Shown here one piece after another: positions 8,828 to 17,724 of a stretch of DNA of 64,000 nt. Positions within the stretch are counted from its first letter, which is position 1, and every line of letters starts with the position of its first letter. This DNA comes from Yoonia vestfoldensis SKA53. GTDB lineage: Bacteria > Pseudomonadota > Alphaproteobacteria > Rhodobacterales > Rhodobacteraceae. The position numbers and the translations under genes are program-made. The stretch is taken from contig NZ_CH672414.1 of NCBI RefSeq assembly GCF_000152785.1, positions 2,855,350-2,919,349 of the forward strand, written 5' to 3'. The notes below the pieces were generated by a model. It was not told the origin of the DNA and ran no database searches. It saw nothing but the letters and a program-made list of their open reading frames with translations.

Positions 8828-9856
8828 ATGGCAATTGCTGATATCACGGTGATGGGGGCGGGGGTGTTTGGCCTGTCGGTCGCCTATGCCTGCGCGCGGC
8901 GCGGCGCGAAAGTGCAGGTGATCGACCCTGCGGGTGTGGCGGCAGGGGCCAGCGGCGGGCTGGTCGGGGCGCTTGCCCCGCATGTCCCCGAACAGTGGAA
9001 CGACAAAAAGGCGTTTCAATTCGACAGCCTGATCATGGCCGAAACGTTCTGGGCGGATGTCGCCGGATTGACGGGGGTCGAAACCGGCTATGCCCGTAGC
9101 GGGCGATTGCAGCCCCTGGCAGATGAAAACGCCGTGGCGCTGGCGCGCGCGCGGGCGATATCTGCAGCCAATCTGTGGCAGGGGCTGGCGACATGGCAGG
9201 TCGAACCTGTCACGGATGCACCGTGGATGCCGCCTTCGCCCAGCGGTTACGTGGTGCGCGACACGCTGTCTGCGCTGGTCCATCCCCGCCGTGCAACGCA
9301 TGCCTTGGCCGATGCGGTTACCGCCTTGGGCGGCAGCATCCAGCCCCAAGGTGCGGCACAGGGCAAGGTCGTCTGGGCCACAGGCTGGACGGGGATGCAA
9401 GACATCGGCGGCAACGGCGTGAAAGGGCAGGCGGCGCTTCTACGTCTTGATGCGGCAGGCAGCCCGCAACTCTTTGCAGACGCGCTGCATATCATCCCGC
9501 ATCTGGACGGCACCGTCGCCATCGGCTCTACATCAGAGCGTGATTTCACTGATCCTTCCAGCACCGATGTGGGCCTTGATGACGTGATCGCGCGGGCCAT
9601 CGCCGCCTTTCCGGTCCTGCAAGGGGCCGAAGTCATCGCCCGCTGGGCCGGGGTGCGGCCCCGCGCGCCCAGCCGCGCGCCGGTGCTGGGCCATCACCCG
9701 ACGCGGGCGGGGGAGTATATCGCCAATGGTGGATTCAAGATCGGTTTCGGCATGGCGCCCAAAGGCGGGCAGGTCATGGCTGATCTGCTGCTCGATGGGA
9801 TCGACACGATCCCTGACGGATTTCGCGCCACTCCCCCCATCTTGCGGGCGCGATGA
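8828..9856 (+). CDS. FAD-dependent oxidoreductase (DAO family), probable split MnmC oxidase half
   Basis: A 342-residue D-amino-acid-oxidase-fold protein. The dinucleotide motif GAGVFGLSVAYACARRG lies at about residues 9-25. The segment GASGGLVGALAPH resembles the GASGNRQGALYP stretch of the MnmC C-terminal domain, and near the C-terminus are RWAGVRPRAPSRAPVLG and NGGFKIGFGMAPKGGQ. MnmC's oxidase half removes the carboxymethyl group of cmnm5U before methylation. Divergent placement 47 bases from mnmD supports the same role, but glycine-oxidase-like or D-amino-acid dehydrogenase functions remain possible. The start ATG at 8828 follows GCGCGGA. Confidence 0.75.
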   Translation: MAIADITVMGAGVFGLSVAYACARRGAKVQVIDPAGVAAGASGGLVGALAPHVPEQWNDKKAFQFDSLIMAETFWADVAGLTGVETGYARSGRLQPLADENAVALARARAISAANLWQGLATWQVEPVTDAPWMPPSPSGYVVRDTLSALVHPRRATHALADAVTALGGSIQPQGAAQGKVVWATGWTGMQDIGGNGVKGQAALLRLDAAGSPQLFADALHIIPHLDGTVAIGSTSERDFTDPSSTDVGLDDVIARAIAAFPVLQGAEVIARWAGVRPRAPSRAPVLGHHPTRAGEYIANGGFKIGFGMAPKGGQVMADLLLDGIDTIPDGFRATPPILRAR

Positions 9857-9876
9857 ATTGTTGCACAATTCACCGT

Positions 9877-9906
9877 GATCCCCGCCGGAGGCATAAAAGT
9901 TCTTAA
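9877..9906 (-). terminator. 3'-end element copy 3 (after allE)
   Basis: Minus-strand sequence TTAAGAACTTTTATGCCTCC then GGCGGGGAT begins at the allE stop codon. It is identical over 29 bases to 7202-7230 on the plus strand. Unlike the other copies it lacks the following ATATTT and GATG. The convergent FAD oxidoreductase gene ends at 9856. Confidence 0.5.
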
Positions 9907-10715
9907 AGCGGCATATGCCGGTTCACATCCTTATAAAGCAGATAGCGGAAAGGCCCCGGCCCGCCTGCATAACAGGCCTGCGGGCAGAACGCGCGCAGCC
10001 ACATGAAATCGCCTGCCTCGACCTCGACCCAATCCTGGTTCAGCCGATAAACCGCCTTGCCTTGCAGCACATAAAGCCCGTGTTCCATCACATGGGTTTC
10101 GGCAAAGGGGATCACGCCACCGGGCTGGAGTGTTACGATGTTCACATGCATGTCGTGGCGCATGTCGGCGGGGTCCACGAAACGGGTCGTGGCCCATGCG
10201 CCGTTGGTGTCGGGCATGGCGATGGTGGTTGCGGCTGTCTCGTCCGTGACGAAAGCCTCTGGTGCCGCAATGCCATCGACCGCGCGATAGGTTTTGCGGA
10301 CCCAGTGGAACGTCGCGGGCGCATCGGTGCTGTTGCGCAGCTGCCAGTCGCAGCCCGCAGGCAGATAGGCATAGCTGCCCGGGCGCATCGCGTGATCCAC
10401 CCCCGCGATGGTCAGGGTAAAGCCGCCTTTGACCACGAAGATCACGCCTTGCGCGGCTTTGTCGGTCTCGGGCCGCATGCTGCCGCCGCCTGCCGCGACC
10501 TCCATGATGTACTGGCTGAAGGTTTCGGCAAACCCCGATAAAGGCCGTGCCAGCACCCAGGCGCGGGTCTTGTCCCAGAACGGCAGGTTGCTGGTGACGA
10601 TATCGGTCATCACCCCCTTGGGGATCACGGCATAGGCGGTGGTGAACACCGCGCGCCCTGTCAGCAGGTCGGTTTGCGGTGGCAGGCCGCCTGTGGGGGC
10701 ATAATAATCGGTCAT
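9903..10715 (-). CDS. allE: (S)-ureidoglycine aminohydrolase
   Basis: A 270-residue bicupin of the AllE/YlbA family, which converts (S)-ureidoglycine (from allantoate) to (S)-ureidoglycolate plus ammonia, using Mn. The C-terminal cupin carries the metal-site region AETHVMEHGLYVLQGKAVY and ends GDFMWLRAFCPQACYAGGPG, characteristic of the family. The N-terminal MTDYYAPTGGLPPQTDLLTG is also typical. ATG at 10713-10715 has a GGAG ribosome-binding sequence. It lies 13 bases downstream of pxpA, so it is the last gene of the pxpBCA transcript. No other allantoin pathway gene is in the window, although purine nucleoside genes occur 47-62 kb along. Confidence 0.9.
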   Translation of the reverse strand: MTDYYAPTGGLPPQTDLLTGRAVFTTAYAVIPKGVMTDIVTSNLPFWDKTRAWVLARPLSGFAETFSQYIMEVAAGGGSMRPETDKAAQGVIFVVKGGFTLTIAGVDHAMRPGSYAYLPAGCDWQLRNSTDAPATFHWVRKTYRAVDGIAAPEAFVTDETAATTIAMPDTNGAWATTRFVDPADMRHDMHVNIVTLQPGGVIPFAETHVMEHGLYVLQGKAVYRLNQDWVEVEAGDFMWLRAFCPQACYAGGPGPFRYLLYKDVNRHMPL

Positions 10716-10728
10716 GGCAGGCTCCGTT

Positions 10729-11490
10729 TCAAAAGGCGGCAAGCGTGATCCCCGCCTGTGTCAGGTGATCGCGCAAGCCGCGCGCGATGGCAACAGCGCC
10801 CGGCGTGTCGCCGTGCAGGCAGATTGTGTCGATCCGGCAGGGCAGGTGTTTGCCGCTGTCCGCGATGATCGCCCCCGCCCGCAACATCGCAAGGATGCGC
10901 GGCCCGACCGCCGCCGGATCATGCAGCACCGCCCCCGGCAGACGGCGATCAACCAGCGTGGCATCGTCGTTATAGGCGCGGTCGGCGAAAATCTCGCCCG
11001 CCCAATGACAGTCCAGTTCACGCGCGGCACTTTCCTGGGCGGTCGCGGCCAGCACCATGATCACCAGATCGGGATCAACGTCGAGCGCGGCCTGATAACA
11101 TGCCTTTGCCAGCCCAGCATCGACCGAGGCCATATTGGCAAGTGCGCCGTGCAGTTTGAGATGTCGGATCCGTCCGCCCGCGCGCCGCGCCATCGCTTGC
11201 GCTGCACCCAGTTGATAGGCAACGGCATTGGCGATTTCCGCGGCAGGGATCGGCAGGTTGTGCCGCCCAAACCCTTTGAGATCGGCAAAACCCGGATGCG
11301 CACCCAGTCCCACACCGCATGCGATGGCCTGCCGCATCGTGCGGTCCATCACATCGGGATCGCCTGCGTGAAACCCGCAGGCCACATTGGCCGAGGTGAC
11401 GATATCGAGCAATGCTGCGTCATCCCCCATCGTCCAGGCGCCGAAACTTTCGCCCATGTCAGCGTTCAGATCAACCTTGAGTGCCATCAC
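10729..11490 (-). CDS. pxpA: 5-oxoprolinase subunit PxpA (LamB/YcsF family)
   Basis: PxpA is one of three subunits of the widespread prokaryotic ATP-dependent 5-oxoprolinase, which opens pyroglutamate to glutamate. The 253-residue protein starts (M)MALKVDLNADMGESFGAW, the family hallmark, followed by NVACGFHAGDPDVM and GAHPGFADLKGFGR. Near the C-terminus is ICLHGDTPGAV. Either of two adjacent ATGs (11490 or 11487) may be used. The start overlaps the end of pxpC, so translation is coupled. Gene order pxpB-pxpC-pxpA. Confidence 0.95.
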   Translation of the reverse strand: MMALKVDLNADMGESFGAWTMGDDAALLDIVTSANVACGFHAGDPDVMDRTMRQAIACGVGLGAHPGFADLKGFGRHNLPIPAAEIANAVAYQLGAAQAMARRAGGRIRHLKLHGALANMASVDAGLAKACYQAALDVDPDLVIMVLAATAQESAARELDCHWAGEIFADRAYNDDATLVDRRLPGAVLHDPAAVGPRILAMLRAGAIIADSGKHLPCRIDTICLHGDTPGAVAIARGLRDHLTQAGITLAAF

Positions 11491-12508
11491 CGTCCTGTTC
11501 CAGATCGTCGCCCGCGGTCACCCCGCTGACAAGTTGGTAGCGCAACAGATCGGCGATGTCATGCGGATCGCGGATCAGGGGTTGGCAGGCCTGCCGCAGG
11601 GTGCGCAGCAGGTCAGCATCCGATTGCGCGGTCGCGTCGGCCTGCGCGATATCCAGCAGGGTGAATTGCAGCACCGTGCCGGGGGCTGCCTGTGCTGTGC
11701 GCGCCAGATCGGCGGGGATGACGGTGCCGATGCGCGGATACCCCCCGATGGTCTGACATTCTGCAAGCAGCACATAAGGCACGCCGTCGCCGGTCAGTTG
11801 CACATCACCCGCCACGATCAGGTCCGATGTGATGCTCAGCCCGCTGGCCACCCCGAAGGGCGCGCCGTCATGGTCCAGCCGCACGCCCTGCCGGTTGCCG
11901 CGCGGATCGCGGCGAAAGGACGTGGACAGGAACCGTGCCAGCGTGGCGTCGTCGAACAGGTCTGTCTGCGGGCCGGGCATCAGGCGGATCAGGCCGCCAC
12001 TGTACCTGTCGGTGCTATCCAGCCGCCTGGGCGGCGTATCCGGCGCAGGATCGCCACCCAAGGGCAGGATGTCATCCGCCACCAGCGCCCGCCCCAGCCC
12101 AGCGGTCAGATGCGCGGCACGGCTGCCCATGACAGGCGTGGTCACGATCCCACCCGCAAAGGCGAGATAGCCGTAAACACCCGCCCGCGCGCCGCCGATG
12201 GTCAGTTTCGCACCCGCCGCTAACAGCTGGCTGGTGTTTGGTGGCACTGGCACGCCGTCGATGCTGGCCTGCATCAGCGCGCCGGTCAGGGCGATGCGCA
12301 GGGGACGGTCGGTGCTGAACACCCCGCCGAACCCCGCCATTTCAAGAACCGCCAGCCCCGTGTCGTGATCCAGCAATGCCGCCGCTTCCAGCAGGGCCAG
12401 CCTGTCAGCGGCACCGCCGCGCGACAGGCCCTGCGCGGTCCAACCCGGGCGGCCAAGGTCTTGGACCGTGACACCGGGACCCGCGCTATGAACCGTTAAC
12501 ACCGGCAT
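11471..12508 (-). CDS. pxpC: 5-oxoprolinase subunit PxpC (biotin-dependent carboxyltransferase-like)
   Basis: A 345-residue protein of the KipA/AHS2 family, which pairs with PxpB to form the ATP-using part of 5-oxoprolinase. Hallmarks are the N-terminal GPGVTVQDLGRPGW (about 10-23), GYLAFAGGI, GSRAAHLTAGLGR, and the later LAECQTIGGYPRIGTV. Its ATG (12506-12508) overlaps the pxpB stop in a TGATG junction, and its own end overlaps pxpA by about 20 bases. This is a tightly coupled three-subunit operon. Confidence 0.94.
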   Translation of the reverse strand: MPVLTVHSAGPGVTVQDLGRPGWTAQGLSRGGAADRLALLEAAALLDHDTGLAVLEMAGFGGVFSTDRPLRIALTGALMQASIDGVPVPPNTSQLLAAGAKLTIGGARAGVYGYLAFAGGIVTTPVMGSRAAHLTAGLGRALVADDILPLGGDPAPDTPPRRLDSTDRYSGGLIRLMPGPQTDLFDDATLARFLSTSFRRDPRGNRQGVRLDHDGAPFGVASGLSITSDLIVAGDVQLTGDGVPYVLLAECQTIGGYPRIGTVIPADLARTAQAAPGTVLQFTLLDIAQADATAQSDADLLRTLRQACQPLIRDPHDIADLLRYQLVSGVTAGDDLEQDGDGTQG

Positions 12509-13257
12509 CAGCGCAACACCTCGCAGGTTGCGCCGCCGTTGCTGTCGGGATTGGCTTGCAGGTCGCGCAGGGTATCGTCGGACACGGCCACGAATTGCAC
12601 CGCGTCGCCCGGGTCCAGCGCGAAGGGTCTGTCGCTGTCAGGCCGCCAGACCGAAAAGGCGCTTTGCCCGATCTGCCGCCAGCCGGTGGGTGTATCGGCG
12701 GCAAAGATGATCAACTGGCGCACCGCCGTGACCAGCGCGCCGCGTGGGACCTTTGGCGTCAGCTCGGATTGGCGCGGGATGTCCCAATGCGGCGGCATCA
12801 TCCCCAGATAGGGCTGACCGGGCGCAAAACCGATGGCCAGAACGCGCAATTGCAGTGCCGTGATCTGCGCGACGGCCAGATCGGGGGTCAGCCCTGCAAG
12901 CTTTGCCGCTTCGGCCAGTTGCGGGGCGTGGTCAGGGCCAAAGGCCACCGGAATGCGCCACAGGCGACGCGGCGAGGTATCGGCGTCGCGCAACAGCGCC
13001 AGCAGATCGCGCAAGGCGTGGGTCAGGTTGTGACGGTCGGTTTTGGCCGGGTCGAACCCGACCCGCACCGATGTCAGCGAGGGGGCCACTTCGGTCACGC
13101 CGGGCAGACCGGCTGCGATGACCGCATCGCAAAAGGCATGCGCCGCGCCATTGGCTTGTGGTGACAGCGCCCGCGAAAACCGCACCAGCACACCATCCAG
13201 CCCTAAAGGGCAGATGGCCAGGTCGCCGGTGCTGTCGTTGATAGCGATGTCGGGCAA
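12508..13257 (-). CDS. pxpB: 5-oxoprolinase subunit PxpB
   Basis: A 249-residue KipI/AHS1-family subunit of ATP-dependent 5-oxoprolinase and first gene of the pxpBCA-allE operon. Diagnostic segments are FAPGQPYLGMMP near residue 150, the proline/arginine stretch around TPKVPRGALVTA, and FAADTPTGWRQIG. The family is about 220-250 residues, so it is full length. The promoter should lie in the 205 bases shared with the divergent RND efflux genes (13258-13462). Confidence 0.93.
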   Translation of the reverse strand: MPDIAINDSTGDLAICPLGLDGVLVRFSRALSPQANGAAHAFCDAVIAAGLPGVTEVAPSLTSVRVGFDPAKTDRHNLTHALRDLLALLRDADTSPRRLWRIPVAFGPDHAPQLAEAAKLAGLTPDLAVAQITALQLRVLAIGFAPGQPYLGMMPPHWDIPRQSELTPKVPRGALVTAVRQLIIFAADTPTGWRQIGQSAFSVWRPDSDRPFALDPGDAVQFVAVSDDTLRDLQANPDSNGGATCEVLR

Positions 13258-13318
13258 AGGGCGGCTCCTGTGGTTGGTTGGCTGAATTAGTCATGTGGTC
13301 TGGGCAAATGTCCAGACG

Positions 13319-13339
13319 GCCGCGCGTGGCCCGCGCGGC
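13319..13339. other. GC-rich inverted repeat in the pxpB/RND divergent promoter region
   Basis: Arms GCCGCGCG (13319-13326) and CGCGCGGC (13332-13339) flank a five-base spacer within the 205-base intergenic region between the divergent pxp and RND operons. It could be an operator or a 5'-UTR hairpin. No T-run follows. No known binding site is recognised here. Confidence 0.35.
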
Positions 13340-13462
13340 ATCATCATGCCGTGAAGCCATGGCAGTAACTGGTCTGCTGCATCTGGTAACGCAAACGCAG
13401 GCATACTACCTAAACACGACTTGGCCGATGCTTTATGCTGGCCGGACGAAAAAGGAAAACCG

Positions 13463-14608
13463 ATGGCTGGCGCGACCCCACCCGATCAGACGGGAAAACT
13501 GCAGTTCGATACTGACAAAGGTGCCGGGCGGTCCAAGTGGATCGCGGGGCTGTTTGCGCTGGCGCTCATCGGCTGGATGGGCAGCGGGGTGATCCTGCCC
13601 TCTGGTGACCCCGATGCAGGTGTCGTTGCGGATGCGCCGGACCGTGCTGTCAGCGTTGCGGTGATGGATTCGGTCGCACAGAACGTGCCGCTGGTCCTGA
13701 CTGCCGAAGGCCAGTCTATCCCCGACCGCGCCGCCACACTGCGGGCCAAGGCGGACGGACAGATCGCCAGCGTTGCCGTATCGCGCGGCGATCTGGTGAG
13801 CGCAGGGCAGGAAATCGCCCGTATCGACGCAAGCATCGCCGAGGCACAGCTGCTACAGGCGCAGACCCAGCTGGCACAAGCCCAGCGTGATTACGACAAC
13901 GCCTTGGCCTTGCAGGACCGTGGCATCGCGACCGAAGACCGCGTATCGCAAGCGCGCGCAGCCCGCGCCGCAGCCGAGGCTGCCGTCACATCGGCGCAGG
14001 ACCAGTTGGACAATACAATCGTGACCGCCCCCTTTGCCGGTCGGTTGAATGATCTGACCGTGAATACCGGCGAATCTGTCGAAAACGGCATGGTCTTGGC
14101 CGAAGTGCTGGACAATGACCCGCTGACCGTCGTCGTGCAGGTGCCGCAACAGGCGCTATCGCGTCTGCAAACCGGACAGGATGCGCAGGTGTCATTTATC
14201 ACTGGCGAGCAAAAGGCAGGCACCATTGCCTTTATCGGGGCCAATGCCGACCGGCAGACCCGTACCTTTCGGGTCGAGATCATCGTCGACAACCCCGACA
14301 GCGTGATGCCTGCGGGGCTCAGCGCGCGTGTATCCATGCCGACAGGGCAGGCGCGCGGGCATTTCGTGTCGCCTGCGGTCTTGTCGCTGGGCACGAACGG
14401 CGAACTGGGGGTCAAGACTGTGGATGCCGACAATCGCGTCGTGTTTTCGACCGTGCAGATCGTGCGGGCGCAGACCGATGGTATCTGGATTGCGGGGCTG
14501 CCCGAACAGGCGCGGATCATCACCGTGGGTCAGGGTTTCGTCAATCAGGGCGATCATGTTGAACCGCGCGCGCCGGCGCAGGACCAGACTGCCTTGGTGC
14601 AGCCATGA
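13463..14608 (+). CDS. RND efflux periplasmic adaptor (HlyD/membrane-fusion family)
   Basis: A 381-residue adaptor that should link the inner-membrane RND pump encoded next to an outer-membrane channel. It has one N-terminal membrane anchor (about residues 26-47), a barrel-sandwich hybrid around KADGQIASVAVSRGDLVSAGQ, and an alpha-hairpin rich in Ala/Gln (about 128-190). A second lipoyl half (TIVTAPFAGRLNDLTVNTGE) and beta-barrel domains follow. ATG at 13463 follows AAAGGA, so a longer in-frame start is less likely. Its last codons overlap the permease start (ATGA). No outer-membrane TolC-type gene is present nearby. Confidence 0.9.
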   Translation: MAGATPPDQTGKLQFDTDKGAGRSKWIAGLFALALIGWMGSGVILPSGDPDAGVVADAPDRAVSVAVMDSVAQNVPLVLTAEGQSIPDRAATLRAKADGQIASVAVSRGDLVSAGQEIARIDASIAEAQLLQAQTQLAQAQRDYDNALALQDRGIATEDRVSQARAARAAAEAAVTSAQDQLDNTIVTAPFAGRLNDLTVNTGESVENGMVLAEVLDNDPLTVVVQVPQQALSRLQTGQDAQVSFITGEQKAGTIAFIGANADRQTRTFRVEIIVDNPDSVMPAGLSARVSMPTGQARGHFVSPAVLSLGTNGELGVKTVDADNRVVFSTVQIVRAQTDGIWIAGLPEQARIITVGQGFVNQGDHVEPRAPAQDQTALVQP

Positions 14609-17600
14609 ACGGGCTGATCGACGCCGCCTTTGGGCGTGGCAAGGTTGTCACGCTGGTCTTTGCCTTCCTGTTGCTGGTGGGCGGCTTTGCCTATCTGGCG
14701 ATCCCCAAGGAAAGCAACCCGGAGGTCACTATTCCGGTTGTCTATGTATCCACATCGCTGGACGGGATTTCGCCGCAGGATGCCGAAGATGTGCTGGTGC
14801 GCCCGATGGAAACCGAATTCGCGTCATTGACGGGCCTCAGCACGATGACCGCAAAAGCGGGCGAAGGGTTTGCCACCGTGCAGCTGGAATTCGAGCCGGG
14901 CTATGACGCGGGTCAGGCGCTGGACGATGTCCGTCAGGCCGCCGACCGTGCCGAAAACGACCTGCCCGACAGCGTCAATCTGACCGTGACCGAGATTAAC
15001 ACAGCCCTGTTCCCGATCCTGACGGTAATCCTGTCCGGGCCGGTGCCTGAACGGACGCTGAACGCCATCGCCGACAATCTGCAGGACGAGATCGAGGCGC
15101 TGGGCGGCGTGCTCGAGGTGGATGTGGCGGGCAAGCGCGACGAATTGCTTGAGGTGCTGATCGACCCTACCGTGTTCGAGACCTATAATCTGTCGTTTGA
15201 CGAATTGATCGGGTCGATCACGCGCAACAACCAGCTGATCGCCGCCGGTGCCATCGAAAGCGAGGCGGGGCGCATCGTTCTCAAGGTGCCGGGTCTGATC
15301 GAAAACGTGCAGGATGTGATGGACCTGCCGATCATCACGCGCGGCCAGACCGTCGTGACATTTGCCGATGTCGCCACGATCCGCCGCACCTTCGAAGATC
15401 CTTTGGGCTATGCCCGCATCGACGGCCAGCCCGCGCTGGCGCTGGAGATCAAGAAACGCGCAGGCGCCAACATTATCGACACGGTGGACGACGTGCGCAG
15501 CGTCATCGACCGTGTGCGCGCCGATTGGCCCGAGACGGTCGAGATCAGCTATACGCTGGACGAAAGCGAAACCGTCAAGACCATGCTGTCCGACTTGGAG
15601 GCGAACGTGATCGCGGCGATCATGCTTGTGATGATCGTTGTCGTCTATGCGCTGGGCCTGCGGTCGTCGGTGCTGGTCGGGCTGGCCATTCCCGGCGCGT
15701 TCCTGACGGGTGTCGCGGCTTTGTATTTCATGGGGCTGACGATGAATATCGTCGTGCTGTTCTCATTGATCCTTGTCGTGGGGATGCTGGTGGACGGGGC
15801 CATTGTCACGGTCGAACTTGCCGACCGCTACCTGCACGAAGGCGACAGCCCGCGCCTGGCCTATGCCCGCGCGGCCAAACGCATGGCCTGGCCGATCATC
15901 GCCTCGACCGCGACCACGCTTTGTGTGTTCTTTCCGCTGTTGTTCTGGACGGGCGTCGTGGGCGAATTCATGAAATTCCTGCCGATCACGGTGATCGTCA
16001 CGCTGTCGGCGTCGTTGTTCATGGCGCTGATCTTTATCCCCGTTGTCGGCGGCATGATCGGCAAGCGGCAGGGCCAGACAGCCAAGGCCAAGGCGCAGCT
16101 TTACGCCGCCGAAAAAGGCGATCCGCGCCAGATGACGGGTTTCATGGGCGGCTATATCCGCGTGCTGGAATGGTCGATCCTGCGGCCCTGGACCACGCTG
16201 TCCTTTGCCATGATCGCGCTGGTCGCATCCTTTGTGGCTTATGGTCATTTCGGCAATGGTCTGACCTTTTTTCCCGATGTCGAACCCGATTATGCGCAGG
16301 TCGAAATCCTCGCCAAGGATAATTTTTCGGTCTACGAACAAGACGCCTTGGTCCGGCAGGTCGAGGCACGGATCGCCGCTTATGATGAAATCGCCAGCGT
16401 TTATGCCAATTCCGGCGCATCGCAGGAAAGCGGCGATGTCATCGGGTCGCTGCAACTGGAACTGACCGATTGGGATACCCGTCGCCCCGTCGCCCTGATC
16501 GCCGAGGATATCCGCGCCGATATGGCTCAGATTCCAGGGATCGAGGTGCAGGTGCAGACCGCATCTGGCGGTCCGGGCGGCGGCAAGCCGATCAATCTGG
16601 AGATTTTCAGCGCCAATGATGCCGACCAGAATATCGCCATGGCGGCGGTTCTGGCTGAAATGGACCGGCTTGGCGGGTTTATCGACATCATCGATTCGCG
16701 CCCCAGCCCCGGCGTGGAATGGCAGATCAGCGTTGACCGGTCCGAGGCTGCGCGCAGCGGTGCCGATGTCGCCCTGCTGGGGCAGGCGGTGCAATTGCTG
16801 ACGCGCGGGATCAATGTCGCCACCTACCGGCCAGAGGATGGTGACGGCGAGGTTGATATCGTGGTGCGCTTTCCTGCCGACAGCCGCACGCTGGAAGAGT
16901 TGGAGGCGCTGCGCGTGCCCACCTCGGTCGGTCTGGTGCCGATTTCGAATTTCGTGTCGTTCAATCCGGCCCCGCGGTCGGGTGTGATCACACGCATCGA
17001 CCAAGCCCGCGTGCTGACAATTTCCGCCGATGTAGCCCCTGGCATTCTGCCCAATGACCAGACGCTGGCGCTGCAAGCGACGATCGAAGGGCTTGATCTG
17101 CCCGACAGCGTCAGCATCAAATTCGGTGGCGAGGCGGAAGACCAGGCTGAATCCATGATCTTTCTGGCGGGCGCATTCCTGTCGGCTATCGGGCTGATGT
17201 TCCTGATCCTGCTCGCGCAGTTCAATTCGTTCTGGCAAGCCTTTGTCGTGATGTCGGCGATCGTCTTTTCGGTCGCGGGGGTGCTGTTGGGCCTGATGAT
17301 CACGGGTCGCCCCTTTGGTGTGGTGATGGGCGGGATCGGGGTGATCGCGCTGGCGGGGATCGTGGTCAACAACAACATCGTGCTGATTGACACCTACAAC
17401 GAATTGCGCGCCGCAGGGCTATCCTCGCTCGAGGCGGCTTTGCGCACGGGGGCGCAGCGTCTGCGGCCCGTGGTGTTGACGTCTGTGACGACGGCGCTGG
17501 GGCTGATGCCGATGGTGATTGGCCTGAACATCAACTTTTTCACGCGCGAGATCGTCTATGGCGCGCCGTCGACGCAATGGTGGACAGAATTGTCCAGCGC

Positions 17601-17724
17601 GATTGCAGGCGGGCTGGTTTTTGCCACGGTGCTGACCCTGCTGGTCACGCCGGCGATGCTGATGCTGGGCGAAAAGCGCGCCAAACGTGATGTGCCGAAC
17701 ACGGCGCTGGCCCCTGCGGAATGA
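14605..17724 (+). CDS. RND efflux permease (AcrB/MexF superfamily)
   Basis: A 1039-residue inner-membrane proton-driven pump with the RND plan: TM1 near 13-33, a large periplasmic domain, TM2-6 around 333-490, a second periplasmic domain, and TM8-12 near 855-1025. The TM4 motif reads VVGMLVDGAIVTVE, so the second of the usual adjacent aspartates is glycine. TM10 reads GIVVNNNIVLIDTYN, without the lysine of AcrB. These point to a subfamily with altered proton relay. Translationally coupled to the adaptor; the stop abuts the convergent amine oxidase stop (TGATCA). Substrate unknown. Confidence 0.92.
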   Translation: MNGLIDAAFGRGKVVTLVFAFLLLVGGFAYLAIPKESNPEVTIPVVYVSTSLDGISPQDAEDVLVRPMETEFASLTGLSTMTAKAGEGFATVQLEFEPGYDAGQALDDVRQAADRAENDLPDSVNLTVTEINTALFPILTVILSGPVPERTLNAIADNLQDEIEALGGVLEVDVAGKRDELLEVLIDPTVFETYNLSFDELIGSITRNNQLIAAGAIESEAGRIVLKVPGLIENVQDVMDLPIITRGQTVVTFADVATIRRTFEDPLGYARIDGQPALALEIKKRAGANIIDTVDDVRSVIDRVRADWPETVEISYTLDESETVKTMLSDLEANVIAAIMLVMIVVVYALGLRSSVLVGLAIPGAFLTGVAALYFMGLTMNIVVLFSLILVVGMLVDGAIVTVELADRYLHEGDSPRLAYARAAKRMAWPIIASTATTLCVFFPLLFWTGVVGEFMKFLPITVIVTLSASLFMALIFIPVVGGMIGKRQGQTAKAKAQLYAAEKGDPRQMTGFMGGYIRVLEWSILRPWTTLSFAMIALVASFVAYGHFGNGLTFFPDVEPDYAQVEILAKDNFSVYEQDALVRQVEARIAAYDEIASVYANSGASQESGDVIGSLQLELTDWDTRRPVALIAEDIRADMAQIPGIEVQVQTASGGPGGGKPINLEIFSANDADQNIAMAAVLAEMDRLGGFIDIIDSRPSPGVEWQISVDRSEAARSGADVALLGQAVQLLTRGINVATYRPEDGDGEVDIVVRFPADSRTLEELEALRVPTSVGLVPISNFVSFNPAPRSGVITRIDQARVLTISADVAPGILPNDQTLALQATIEGLDLPDSVSIKFGGEAEDQAESMIFLAGAFLSAIGLMFLILLAQFNSFWQAFVVMSAIVFSVAGVLLGLMITGRPFGVVMGGIGVIALAGIVVNNNIVLIDTYNELRAAGLSSLEAALRTGAQRLRPVVLTSVTTALGLMPMVIGLNINFFTREIVYGAPSTQWWTELSSAIAGGLVFATVLTLLVTPAMLMLGEKRAKRDVPNTALAPAE

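Noticed and set aside
16982-16993. GTGTGATCACAC, identical to the first sdh operator
   Set aside because: It lies inside the RND permease coding sequence (codons for GVITR) with no second copy 21 bp away. Treated as chance.
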